A DNA stretch of 64,000 nt. Origin: Aquisalimonas sp007126095 (lineage in GTDB: Bacteria; Pseudomonadota; Gammaproteobacteria; Nitrococcales; Aquisalimonadaceae). Positions 17,488 through 28,177 of the stretch are shown here, one piece after another. Each line of letters starts with the position of its first letter. The stretch's first letter is position 1. Location: the NCBI RefSeq assembly GCF_048323695.1, contig NZ_JBLWFT010000011.1:1-64000 (forward strand). The letters run 5' to 3'. Both the position numbers and the translations under genes were made by a program. The notes beneath the pieces were generated by a model that saw nothing but the letters and a program-made list of their open reading frames with translations, did not search any database and was not told where the DNA came from.

Positions 17488-17657
17488 TTTGCTGGCGGAT
17501 AGCAACGCGCCAGACAGAACGGCCTCACCGGGGCAGCCGCCGGTCCACACCGGCGCACTGCCCTCCCGGGGTGCTAGGCTTGCCAATAACGGGACCAAAG
17601 AAAATGACGGGTCGGTGCACCGCACCGGCCACCCATTCGAAGAGGAGGAGTCATCCC

Positions 17658-19595
<1,938 letters not shown>

Positions 19596-19602
19596 ACCGT
19601 CC

Positions 19603-19626
19603 GCCGGGCACCTCCGGGTGCCCGGC
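19603..19626 (+). terminator. Hairpin after acs
   Basis: A perfect 10-bp stem (GCCGGGCACC / GGTGCCCGGC) with a TCCG loop begins 8 bp after the acs stop. There is no T-run after it, so it is either a weak terminator or an mRNA-end-stabilising hairpin. Confidence 0.4.
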
Positions 19627-19820
19627 AATCCCGATCCGGGTGGCGGCACACCCCTGCCGCCTGTCCCCGAAGCCATGTTACGGCGAGCACCGATGATCCC
19701 GCATCACGGCGCGGGCGTGTCCCGTCGCGAGGCTGCCTGGCGTGAATTCTGCTTACGTCTCCGCCCGGACGAAGCGCTGCTTTGTCCAGGCAATTCATTG
19801 GCAAACAGGAGATTCCCGAC

Positions 19821-20192
19821 ATGATTGACGGAATCGGAGCCAGTACGGCGACGTCGACACGACCCGCCCAGGCTGCGGCCGCGGGCAACTCGGCTCAGCC
19901 ACAGGCCGCAACAAACCCGCAGGGCGCTCTGGTCGGCAGCAGTCCGGTGCAGACCGCTCCCCAACCTGCCCCCGCGGCCGCCCAGCCGACCAGTGCACCA
20001 GCGGAAACCAGTGCTACCCAGTCGGTGAACGCCACGCAGGGAGCCACGCAGACCACGGCCCCTGTGAACGGCAACGCCGCCGGCGACCAGGCCGGCGTCG
20101 GTGCGGGAAGCACGGAGACGGTTTCATCCGATGGCACTATTGAACGTGGTGTCGCCGAGACGGTGGGATCACAGGTGAACGACGAGGTCTGA
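19821..20192 (+). CDS. Low-complexity Ala/Gln/Thr-rich small protein, unknown function
   Basis: A 123-residue protein that is nearly all Ala, Gln, Thr, Pro, Ser and Gly, with no Cys, Lys, Trp or Phe. It has no signal peptide and no membrane helix. AGGAG precedes the ATG. An in-frame ATG exists 13 codons upstream (19782) without a ribosome site. The body is probably disordered; only the N-terminal MIDGIGAS and the C-terminal ERGVAETVGSQVNDEV look structured. Not recognised. The gene lies alone between acs and a convergent SDR gene. Coding status is supported by the ribosome site and an uninterrupted frame, not by homology. Confidence 0.55.
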   Translation: MIDGIGASTATSTRPAQAAAAGNSAQPQAATNPQGALVGSSPVQTAPQPAPAAAQPTSAPAETSATQSVNATQGATQTTAPVNGNAAGDQAGVGAGSTETVSSDGTIERGVAETVGSQVNDEV

Positions 20193-20221
20193 TCACCTGC
20201 GTCCCGATACGTGTCGACAAT

Positions 20222-20246
20222 CACGGGGCGGTGCCATCGCCCCGTG
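20222..20246. terminator. Hairpin between convergent genes
   Basis: CACGGGGCG (20222-20230) and CGCCCCGTG (20238-20246) form a perfect 9-bp stem with a 7-nt loop. It lies between the stops of the low-complexity gene and the SDR gene. It probably serves both strands, though neither side has a clear T-run. Confidence 0.45.
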
Positions 20247-20272
20247 TGTCATGCGGGGTACTCCCCCGACGC

Positions 20273-21046
20273 TTACAGAGACTTCAGCAGGTGTCCACCG
20301 TCCACGGGCAGTGCCACGCCGTTCACGAACGACCCGGCATCGGAGGCCAGCAGCAGCAGCGGGCCGGAGAGCTCCGGCAGGTCACCGAGACGCTGGCTCG
20401 GAACGCGATCGCGCACGAACGCCTGGCCCTGCTCCGAGGCGAAGAAATCCCGATTCATTTCGGTCTCGAAGTAGCCCGGGCAGATGGCGTTGACCCGAAT
20501 CCCGTGACGCATGAGCTCCAGCGCCATGTGCCGGGTCAGGTGCACCACGCCGGCCTTGGAGGTGGCGTAAAGTGATTCCCCGAACTGAACGCCCAGGCCC
20601 AGCAGGGACGCGATATTGACGATGCTCCCGGGCCGGCCGGCCTGTTTCATGCGCTCCGCGCCGGCGCGGGCCACGCGCCAGGCGGCCTTGAGATTGGTAT
20701 CCATGACGTAATCCCAGTCCGCCTCGGTGGTCTTGAGAAACGACCGTGGCTGCGCGACGCCGGCATTGTTAACCAGCAGATCCACCGTGCCATAGGCCTG
20801 CTCGGCGGCATCGAAACCGGCGGCCACGCTGTCGGCATCGGTGACATCCATGGCAATGGCCGTGGCCTCCCCTCCCTCTGTCTGAATGGCGTCCACGAGT
20901 TCACGCAGGCGCTCCTGGCGGCGGGCCGCAACGACGACCCGGGCGCCGTTCCCCGCCAGGACCCGGGCGAAATGCGCACCCAGGCCACTGGATGCCCCGG
21001 TGACGAGGGCGATGCGCCCGGAGAGGTCAAACAGGTTTTCGTTCAT
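20273..21046 (-). CDS. Short-chain dehydrogenase/reductase (SDR)
   Basis: A 257-residue classical SDR. The cofactor loop is TGASSGLG, the next segment VVVAARRQER suggests NADP preference, and the NNAG motif is present. The catalytic Ser is in NIASLLGLG, and Tyr/Lys are in YATSK. The PGYFETEM segment after strand six is typical of FabG-like SDRs. A GAGGAG ribosome site precedes the ATG. It starts 11 bp after the ABC-ATPase gene stop and is the last gene of a three-gene minus-strand operon. The substrate is not predictable from sequence. Confidence 0.88.
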   Translation of the reverse strand: MNENLFDLSGRIALVTGASSGLGAHFARVLAGNGARVVVAARRQERLRELVDAIQTEGGEATAIAMDVTDADSVAAGFDAAEQAYGTVDLLVNNAGVAQPRSFLKTTEADWDYVMDTNLKAAWRVARAGAERMKQAGRPGSIVNIASLLGLGVQFGESLYATSKAGVVHLTRHMALELMRHGIRVNAICPGYFETEMNRDFFASEQGQAFVRDRVPSQRLGDLPELSGPLLLLASDAGSFVNGVALPVDGGHLLKSL

Positions 21047-21057
21047 GGATGTCTCCT

Positions 21058-22755
21058 CTACTTGTTATGTGCAACGGAGTGATCTGACGGATTGTTGCTG
21101 GCAGGGCGAAAACGCGCCGAGCGCAGCCGGTTGAGTACGGCCATGAGTTCCGTGAGACGGGGACGAACCAGATCGCCGTCGGGGCGGCGCGTCAGGGTCT
21201 CCCAGGGCTGGGTCAACCACTCGCGGAACCACCGGGGGGCGTCATCCAGCCAGCTATCCGCGGCAGTTCCCGCCGCGGGGAGCAACAGCCCGATCGCCCG
21301 CGCCTGGGAGGCATCCACCAGTTGCTCCAGCGCGCGCAGGTCCACCACATCGTCGCCGAACTCCAGGGCATCGGTGCCGCGCACTTTCACCCGCCGTTTG
21401 CCGCGCTTGCCGGCCGGCTCCACGGAACGTACGTCCAGACACCGCGGCGATGGCGCCTGCAGAGGCGCCGGCGCCTCGATCCGGCGCTCCGACGGGTTCG
21501 CTTCCGCAATGCGACGGGCCTCGGCCGTGACATCCCGAGGCTGGTAGTCATGCATCTGAATCACGGTGTCGGCCGCGCCGAAGTAATCGCCTGAACCTCC
21601 CATGACGAGCACTGTGGAGACACCCAGCCGGTCACGCAGCTCGGCGATACGGTCCACGAACGGCGTAATCGGCTCATCATCCTTGGCGACCAGGGCCTGC
21701 ATGCGGGCGTCACGGATCATGAAGTTGGTGGCGGAGGTATCCTCGTCCACCAGCAACGTGCGGCTGCCCATCTCGAGTGCTTCCTGCAGCGCAGCGGCCT
21801 GGCTGGTGGAGCCGGACGCCAGTTCGGTGGAAAACGCGATGGTCGACTTGCCATAAGGCAGGGCATTGATGAACGGGGACAGGTCCATGGCCTGCACCGC
21901 ACGCCCATCCTCTGCGCGCAGCTTCACCGCCTCCGGGTCGGCAACCACCTGGTGGCGGCCATCGCCCGGCACGTGATCGTAGACGCCGAACTGCACCGCC
22001 GACAGGAGCGTCGACTTGCCATGGAATCCGCCACCGACCACCAGCGTGATTCCGCGCGGAATCCCGAGCCCGGTAACCGGGCCGGCGTTGGGCGCCGGGA
22101 GTTCCACCCGCAGGCTGTCGGGCGTCCGGAACGCCACGGCCGACTCCAGCGGGCGATCATCCACACCGGAGCGCCGCGGCAGTACGGCGTCATCGGCCAC
22201 GAAGGCGACCAGCCCGCGGGCTTCCAGCGCCTCCCGCAGCGCCGCCTGGTCTTCCACCACGTCCGCGTGCCGCCGCATGGCGTCGTCGTCGCGCTGCCCC
22301 GGCAGCAGGGTGCGTCGGACGATGCGTGGCAGAGTCCGGCACAGCAGGTCGCGAGCCGTCTTGCCGAGAATCGTGCGCCCATTGGCGGGCAGACTGACCG
22401 TGAATCGGATCTCGATGCCCGCATCGGTAAACAGCACTGCCGTACGATCCAGTACGGTCTGGCGGCCGGCATCGATGCGGATCTCCGGGGAATCACCGGC
22501 AGCCTCCCGAAACACCCGGCCCAGCCAGTCGCGCACAGCCACGGCACGGGGCTGCGGCTCACGCGCGTCGTCCGGCAGCATCGCCTGCTCCCACGGCATG
22601 ATGACCCGCAGGCGCGACGGGCTGGCGAACGGGTCGCCCTGCACATGGTCGACCCGCAGCTGGAAGTCGTCGAAGGCGTATTCGCCAGTAAGCTGACGGT
22701 AGGCTTTGTAGCCCTTGCCATCAATGCTCAGCAGTATCGACTGCAGGCGTTTCAT
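21058..22755 (-). CDS. Predicted ATPase of the ABC class (PF09818-type)
   Basis: A 565-residue soluble protein with an ABC-type ATPase core and no transmembrane part. It has the family's variant Walker A VVGGGFHGKSTLL, then GVYDHVPGDGR. The signature-like INALPYGKSTIAFSTELASGSTSQAAA is followed by Walker B LLVDEDTSATNFMIRD, and a switch region VLVMGGSGDYFGAADTVI. The N-terminal ~190 residues are a family-specific domain. Its biological role is unknown. It is sandwiched between a MOSC-domain gene (36 bp upstream) and an SDR gene (11 bp downstream). A GGGAG site precedes the ATG. Confidence 0.85.
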   Translation of the reverse strand: MKRLQSILLSIDGKGYKAYRQLTGEYAFDDFQLRVDHVQGDPFASPSRLRVIMPWEQAMLPDDAREPQPRAVAVRDWLGRVFREAAGDSPEIRIDAGRQTVLDRTAVLFTDAGIEIRFTVSLPANGRTILGKTARDLLCRTLPRIVRRTLLPGQRDDDAMRRHADVVEDQAALREALEARGLVAFVADDAVLPRRSGVDDRPLESAVAFRTPDSLRVELPAPNAGPVTGLGIPRGITLVVGGGFHGKSTLLSAVQFGVYDHVPGDGRHQVVADPEAVKLRAEDGRAVQAMDLSPFINALPYGKSTIAFSTELASGSTSQAAALQEALEMGSRTLLVDEDTSATNFMIRDARMQALVAKDDEPITPFVDRIAELRDRLGVSTVLVMGGSGDYFGAADTVIQMHDYQPRDVTAEARRIAEANPSERRIEAPAPLQAPSPRCLDVRSVEPAGKRGKRRVKVRGTDALEFGDDVVDLRALEQLVDASQARAIGLLLPAAGTAADSWLDDAPRWFREWLTQPWETLTRRPDGDLVRPRLTELMAVLNRLRSARFRPASNNPSDHSVAHNK

Positions 22756-22791
22756 GGGTTCTCCCTTGCATCATGACGGGCCGACGCAGCG

Positions 22792-23457
22792 TCACGCGTG
22801 GCGACGCATCCAGTCAAGGCGGCTGGCAAAGCGCTTGCGCCAGGACTCCGCCAGAGTCTCCAGGGACGCAAGCAGCTCCAGGTCCTGGATCGGCGGGCGG
22901 CGCATGTGATGCAGCGTCCACATGTCGGCGAGAGTAACCCCGTGTTGCGCCTCCTCGACGCGCTCGGCCACATCACCGGGCCCCACGTACCCAGGCTCCA
23001 GCACCCGGTAGAGCCAGCCGGAGCGGCCGCTGTCCACCACGGCCCGCGCCAGCTCCGGCACATCCAGTCGATGGCTGATCTTCCAGCAGGGCTGTCGCGG
23101 CTGACTCACCTGCACCACGGCCGTGCTGAGGCGGAAGACGTCGCCCACACACACGTGACCCTCGCTGAGGCCGTTGGTGGAGATGTTCTCCCCCAGGACT
23201 CCGGGTGTCAGATCGGCTGCCGCGTCCGGGAATGCCTGGGCCCAGACGGCGTAATGTTCTGCGGGATAGTGGCTCAGGGCCCGATCCGGGCCGCCGTGCG
23301 CCCGGGTATCCCCGCGGCTGTCACCGACCAGCCCGGCATCGTCCACGGCCACGGCCTCGCGCACGGGCTCCTTGTAGATCGCCGTTGGGCGGCCATCGCC
23401 TTCCATTGGCCCTACCTGCCCCTGGTAGACGCCGGTGATGGTTACGATATCAGTCAT
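22792..23457 (-). CDS. MOSC domain protein, YiiM-like
   Basis: A 221-residue protein with a MOSC beta-barrel followed by a three-helix C-terminal domain, the YiiM arrangement. Recognisable parts are HGGPDRALSHYPAEHY, PGVLGENISTNGL, GDVFRLSTAVVQVSQPR and the molybdenum-binding Cys in QPCWKI. YiiM-type proteins use molybdenum cofactor to detoxify N-hydroxylated base analogues; that role is extrapolated from the family. It is the first gene of the operon with the ABC-class ATPase and SDR genes. Confidence 0.85.
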   Translation of the reverse strand: MTDIVTITGVYQGQVGPMEGDGRPTAIYKEPVREAVAVDDAGLVGDSRGDTRAHGGPDRALSHYPAEHYAVWAQAFPDAAADLTPGVLGENISTNGLSEGHVCVGDVFRLSTAVVQVSQPRQPCWKISHRLDVPELARAVVDSGRSGWLYRVLEPGYVGPGDVAERVEEAQHGVTLADMWTLHHMRRPPIQDLELLASLETLAESWRKRFASRLDWMRRHA

Positions 23458-23564
23458 CCTTCGCCTCCGCTTGCACGCCCGACAACGCCGGGAGTCAGGC
23501 GCTCAGGTTACAACGCCCGGGGGCCGGGCTGCACGGGAAACACGTGAAGACGAGAGGCGCCGGA

Positions 23565-26500
23565 TCACGACGGGTCGAGCTGCAACAGCCCGGTGATCCC
23601 GTCAGGCGCGATGGGGCGATGGAAGTAGAACCCCTGGAAGGTCGAGCAACCCAGTTCCTGCAGCCGCACCATCTGTTCGCGGGTCTCGACCCGCTCGGCC
23701 ACCACGTTCAACCGCAGCGCATTGGCCATGACAACGATCGTGCGCACGATCTCTTCATCTTCCGGGCTCAGCAGCATGGCGTCCACGAATGAACCGTCGA
23801 TCTTGAGTTCGTCGATCGGCAGGCGCCGCAGGTAGGCGAGGCACGAGTAACCCGTGCCGAAGTCGTCGATGGCGAAGCGCACGCCCATCTGCCGCAGGCG
23901 CTGCATGCGGCGGATCACCGCGTCCCCCTCTTCCGCCAGCAGGCTTTCCGTCACTTCGAGAAGCAGTGCCCCGGCCGGAAGCCCCGTTTCGGAGAGGACG
24001 TCCTCCACCAACGCTTCGAAATCCGGATCATGGAACTGGCGAACACTGACGTTCACCGCAAGCCCCGGAAGCAGCTGGCCCGGATACCTGCCGCGCAGCT
24101 CTGCTAGGTACTGGCAGGCACCGCGCAGGACGTGACCACCCAGAGGCCGGATCAGCCCGGACGCCTCGGCAATGGGAATGAACCGCGCCGGTGACACGGG
24201 CTCCCCTTCGTGCTCCCAGCGTGCCAGGACCTCCAGCCGCTCCACGTGACCGGCCGCATCCACCAGCGGCTGCAGGTGGAAGCCCACATCGCCCTGGCGC
24301 AGGGCCTGGCGCAGACCACGCTCAAGACTGAGACGCTCCCCGGCGAGCTGCTCCATCTCCGGATCAAAGAAGGCGACGCAGTTGCCGCCCTGGTGCCGGG
24401 CCTGGGCGGCAGCAATCTCGCCGCGGGTAAGCAGTACGGACGGCTCTTCGATGCTGCTGTCCATGGTCGCGACGCCAATGCTGGCCCCGGACTGCACCAT
24501 GGTGCCGGACGCCTCCACCGGGTGCGCGAATGCGCGCCGCAGACGCTCGGCTTCCCTGGCCAGATCCGCCTCGGCGAGGCCCCGCCCGTCCTGCCCCCGT
24601 AGCACCACGGCAAATTCATCGGCACCCACGCGGGCAATGGCAACCGCGCCGGGCACCAACCCTCGCAGACGCGCCGACTGGATCTCCAGCAGTGAGTCCG
24701 CCATGTCGTACCCCATGCCTTCATTGACACGGCGGAAACCATCCAGGTCCAGAAGCAGCAGCGCCGCCCCGTCCAAGGTCGCCTCGCTGCCTTCGCGTTT
24801 GAGGCGTGACAGAAAGGCGGCCCGGTTCGGCAGGCCAGTAACCGCGTCTTCGTACGTCAGCCGCTGGATCCGCTCCTCCGCCTCGCGGTTCCAAGTCACG
24901 TCCAGGAAGCTGCCCACGTAGCGGGCGTCACGCTCATCAGGCTCGTGCAACGCGCTGATGCTCATGCGGTAAAGCCGACGTTGCCCCTGCTGGCCCCGGG
25001 CCCACACCTCACCCTGCCAGTAACCACTGGCGGCCAGTGATTCGCGAATCTCTCGGCGGATACGCGCGCCATCCTGGCCCGTGAGCAGAAGATCGAGACC
25101 GCGCTGCATCACAGCCGGCGTGGTGTAACCCGTCAGGTTGCAGAACGCCGTATTCACCCGGATGAAACGGAACTCCTGATCCAGGATCATGATGGCTTCG
25201 TACGTTTCAAACGCCAGCGCCGCGAGCCGTGTCTCGCGCTCGGCCCACTGGCGCTGCACCTCCAGGCCCACCCGCGCGGCGGCAAGCTCCAGCGTACTCT
25301 GCAGGGCCTCGGCCGGCCCGAGGGCGTAGCGGCCAAGCACGGCGAGATGACCGAACACCGTCCCGGACTGATCGCGCAGGGGGACCCCGGCGTAACTCTG
25401 CGCCCCCATGGACGCAAGCAAGGGGTCATCCGGATACTGCTGCATCACGGCCTGATTGATCACGCACACATCCTGACGGCTCAGCAGCTCACAGGGCGTG
25501 CCGGCCAGCTCGTAGCGTTCCAGCTCGAGGTCATCTCCACGAAAACTCGAGGAAAGCACCCGCGCAGTGCGACCGCCCTCCTCTAGGGTTGCCACCAGGG
25601 CGACATCCGCCCCCATGACTTTGCGGATCTGTTCGATCAGGTGATTGAGATAGGAGCCGGTTGCGGGCAGCCGGGCCAGGCGGTCCGTGTACCGCCTGGC
25701 AAGCGTGCTCTCCGTGACATCCTTAACCAGCGACAGAAAGCCGGTGATGCCGCCGTGACGATCACCCAGGGCGAGATTGAACCACTCGCACCAGATGGGT
25801 ACGCCGTCCTGGCGCCGGTTGCGGGCGTATGTGTGCAGGTGGCGCACGCCGCCGCCGAGCAGGTCTCGCTTGACCGAGGCCAGCCCGGCGCGGTCGTCTT
25901 CGCGCAGCAGGAAGTCGCCGGCCTCCATGCCCACCAGCCGATCCGGCAGATACCCCAGAGTCCGACCCGCCGCTTCATTGCAGTGGCGAATCCTGAAATC
26001 GGGGCCCCATTCAATGCAGCCGATCGGGCTCCCCTGCATGTGGCGCTGGAGCCCTGCAACATCGCCGTGCTGGTGCTGAGTCCACTCATGCGTGGCGATC
26101 GCGGTGCCGACCAGCGCCACCAGCCGTTGCATGGGCTCGTGCAACCGGCTCGGGGGCGTCTTGCAGGGTTCCTGAAAATGGAGTGCCACTGTTGCCACAA
26201 CGGCACCGCTGTCGTCCAGCACCGGCATGGACCAGGCGGCGCGAAAGCCCAGCGCGTTCACCACGTCACGAAATTCCGAGTAGCAGGACGCCGTGGCTGC
26301 ATCTTCCACGAACACAGGCTCGCCGCGGAGCGCGGCAAGGCCGCATCCGCCGGAACGCTCGCCGGGCTGGATATTGTCAATGATCCGACCGTAGACCGCC
26401 GGCATTGCCGGACCGGCGCTGTAGCGGAGGTGCCCGCCACGCATCACGTGTACGGTGGTGGTGACACGATAATCGCCAAGCTCACGGTCCAGGGCGTCGC

Positions 26501-26633
26501 ACAGCGAGGAAAGGGCGTGCGCCAGGCTCCCGCCACCGAGCAGGATTCCCGTGAGAAGATGCGCTCCGTCAGTGAAACGGGAGACGGAAAGCTCGACTTG
26601 TCCGGAGTGATTCCCTAAACCTGTCGCCCCCAC
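23565..26633 (-). CDS. Multi-sensor cyclic-di-GMP protein: GAF-PAS-GAF-PAS-GGDEF(degenerate)-EAL
   Basis: A 1022-residue soluble signalling protein. Predicted order is GAF (about 25-185), PAS (195-305), GAF (330-475), PAS (480-600), GGDEF (615-760), EAL (775-1020). The GGDEF signature reads GADEF, so cyclase activity is doubtful. The EAL domain keeps the expected residues: EVLARW, NVSVRQF, EVTES, DDFGTGYS with LKIDGSF, AERVET and QGFYFHRP. It is probably a phosphodiesterase lowering cyclic-di-GMP in response to sensor input. The start is a GTG at 26633 with AAGGGG upstream; no ATG occurs before residue 65. Expressed alone. Confidence 0.87.
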   Translation of the reverse strand: MGATGLGNHSGQVELSVSRFTDGAHLLTGILLGGGSLAHALSSLCDALDRELGDYRVTTTVHVMRGGHLRYSAGPAMPAVYGRIIDNIQPGERSGGCGLAALRGEPVFVEDAATASCYSEFRDVVNALGFRAAWSMPVLDDSGAVVATVALHFQEPCKTPPSRLHEPMQRLVALVGTAIATHEWTQHQHGDVAGLQRHMQGSPIGCIEWGPDFRIRHCNEAAGRTLGYLPDRLVGMEAGDFLLREDDRAGLASVKRDLLGGGVRHLHTYARNRRQDGVPIWCEWFNLALGDRHGGITGFLSLVKDVTESTLARRYTDRLARLPATGSYLNHLIEQIRKVMGADVALVATLEEGGRTARVLSSSFRGDDLELERYELAGTPCELLSRQDVCVINQAVMQQYPDDPLLASMGAQSYAGVPLRDQSGTVFGHLAVLGRYALGPAEALQSTLELAAARVGLEVQRQWAERETRLAALAFETYEAIMILDQEFRFIRVNTAFCNLTGYTTPAVMQRGLDLLLTGQDGARIRREIRESLAASGYWQGEVWARGQQGQRRLYRMSISALHEPDERDARYVGSFLDVTWNREAEERIQRLTYEDAVTGLPNRAAFLSRLKREGSEATLDGAALLLLDLDGFRRVNEGMGYDMADSLLEIQSARLRGLVPGAVAIARVGADEFAVVLRGQDGRGLAEADLAREAERLRRAFAHPVEASGTMVQSGASIGVATMDSSIEEPSVLLTRGEIAAAQARHQGGNCVAFFDPEMEQLAGERLSLERGLRQALRQGDVGFHLQPLVDAAGHVERLEVLARWEHEGEPVSPARFIPIAEASGLIRPLGGHVLRGACQYLAELRGRYPGQLLPGLAVNVSVRQFHDPDFEALVEDVLSETGLPAGALLLEVTESLLAEEGDAVIRRMQRLRQMGVRFAIDDFGTGYSCLAYLRRLPIDELKIDGSFVDAMLLSPEDEEIVRTIVVMANALRLNVVAERVETREQMVRLQELGCSTFQGFYFHRPIAPDGITGLLQLDPS

Positions 26634-26890
26634 CCTGTATCCCCTTGACCCGTGATGGCCGCTGCCTGACCAGACCCTGCGCGGCCACTTCCGGAGGTCT
26701 CGGTATCGTCAATGGCCCATTGTGCGCATTTCTGGCAGCACCACAATAGACAGAGCCCGCAAGACGCCCAGACCGAACGGTTATGCAGCCATTTCCTACT
26801 TACGCCGGCCCGGGACGAATCGATCCATTCGCCCACGCCCGGGAAACCGGTATGGTGTGAGCGCATGAGCACGCAACCCGGAACACACCC

Positions 26891-28177
26891 ATGCATCTAC
26901 TCGCGGTAGGCGACCTGCACCTGGGACGGCGCCCCGGCCGACTCCCGGAACCGGTTCTCACCCGGCTCGGCGCACGGCGCCTGGGGCCTGCGGAAGCGCT
27001 CGAACGCCTGGTGTCCGCGGCGCGCCGGCATGCAGTGGACGCCGTCGTCTTTGCCGGCGACGTGGTCGAGCAGGCAGATGATTTCTTCGAGGCATACGCG
27101 GAGCTCCGGCGCAGCGTCACGGCACTGGTGGATGCAGGTATTCCGGTGTTCGGGGTCGCGGGCAACCACGACGTGCAGGTGCTTCCCCAACTCGCCGAGG
27201 AAGTGGCTGGCTTCCGTCTGCTCGGCGCCGGTGGCACCTGGGAGTCGACGACACTGACAGGCCGCGACGGCGTGCAGGCCATCATCCACGGTGCGTCGTT
27301 CAGTGCGCCGTTGGTACACGACAGCCCCCTTGCCGGCGTCCGCTTCGATGCCAGCCCTCTCCCTCAACTGGGGCTGCTGCACTGCGACCGGGATCAACCC
27401 GGCAGCGGACATGCACCGGTAACCAGCCGTCAGCTGGAAGAGGCCGGCGTGGATGCCTGGCTGCTGGGGCACATCCACAAACCCGACCCGCTCGACCGCA
27501 CGCGCCCTTCCGGCTACCTCGGATCGGTGACCGCCCTGCGCGCGAGCGAAACCGGCCCCCGCGGGCCCTGGCTCTACACCATCGGCAGCCAGGGCATCGA
27601 GCAGGTGGAGCAATGGCCGCTGGCACCGCTGCGGTGGCAGCAGATTGATGTGGACATCTCGGGGATGAGTGCGGCAACAGACGTGCGCCCGCGCATCATC
27701 GCCGCCGCGGAGGCGGCCGCTGCCGACATCGCGACGACGCAGTTCCGGCCTGACGCCATCGGCCTGCGCGTCCGGTTGCACGGGCGCACCCGCATTGGCC
27801 ACGCCGTCGAGCAACTGCTGGAGAACGAGACGCTCGACGACCTGCCGCTGACCGGGGGGATACAGGGGTTCGTCGGCCGTTGGTGGCTGGACACACGGCC
27901 CGAGGTGGACCTTTCGCCTCTTGCCCGCAGGCCGGATCCGGCCGGGCTGCTGGCCCGGCGGCTGCGCCTGCTCGACGAGGCCCCTGCGGATGACCCGGAG
28001 CGCCAGGCACTGATTACCCGCGCCCGCGAGCACCTCAACACCGCGCACCGCGACCCCGCCTGGAGCCGGCTCAACGCCGCACCGCCCGACGACGACGCCA
28101 TCGCGGACTGGCTCCGCCGTGGCGCTGTAATCAGCCTTGATGCGCTGCTGGCGCAGCAGGAGGATGCGAACCAATGA
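26891..28177 (+). CDS. SbcD/YhaO-like DNA exonuclease subunit (metallophosphoesterase)
   Basis: A 428-residue calcineurin-like phosphoesterase. The metal-binding motifs appear in order: GDLHLGRR (D-x-H), AGDVVEQ (GD), GNHD and LLGHIHKP (GHxH). The family is Mre11/SbcD. The C-terminal ~180 residues are divergent and would form the cap and ATPase-contact region. Its stop overlaps the next start (ATGA), so it is translated with the SMC-like ATPase that follows, matching the YhaO-YhaN pairing of Bacillus and many proteobacteria. The expected role is nucleolytic processing of DNA ends or structures. Confidence 0.88.
   Translation: MHLLAVGDLHLGRRPGRLPEPVLTRLGARRLGPAEALERLVSAARRHAVDAVVFAGDVVEQADDFFEAYAELRRSVTALVDAGIPVFGVAGNHDVQVLPQLAEEVAGFRLLGAGGTWESTTLTGRDGVQAIIHGASFSAPLVHDSPLAGVRFDASPLPQLGLLHCDRDQPGSGHAPVTSRQLEEAGVDAWLLGHIHKPDPLDRTRPSGYLGSVTALRASETGPRGPWLYTIGSQGIEQVEQWPLAPLRWQQIDVDISGMSAATDVRPRIIAAAEAAAADIATTQFRPDAIGLRVRLHGRTRIGHAVEQLLENETLDDLPLTGGIQGFVGRWWLDTRPEVDLSPLARRPDPAGLLARRLRLLDEAPADDPERQALITRAREHLNTAHRDPAWSRLNAAPPDDDAIADWLRRGAVISLDALLAQQEDANQ

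Noticed and set aside
26615..26896. 93-codon minus-strand frame between the EAL gene and the nuclease gene
   Set aside because: Cys/Trp-rich translation without a ribosome site or family resemblance; it lies over the likely promoter region of the nuclease operon.
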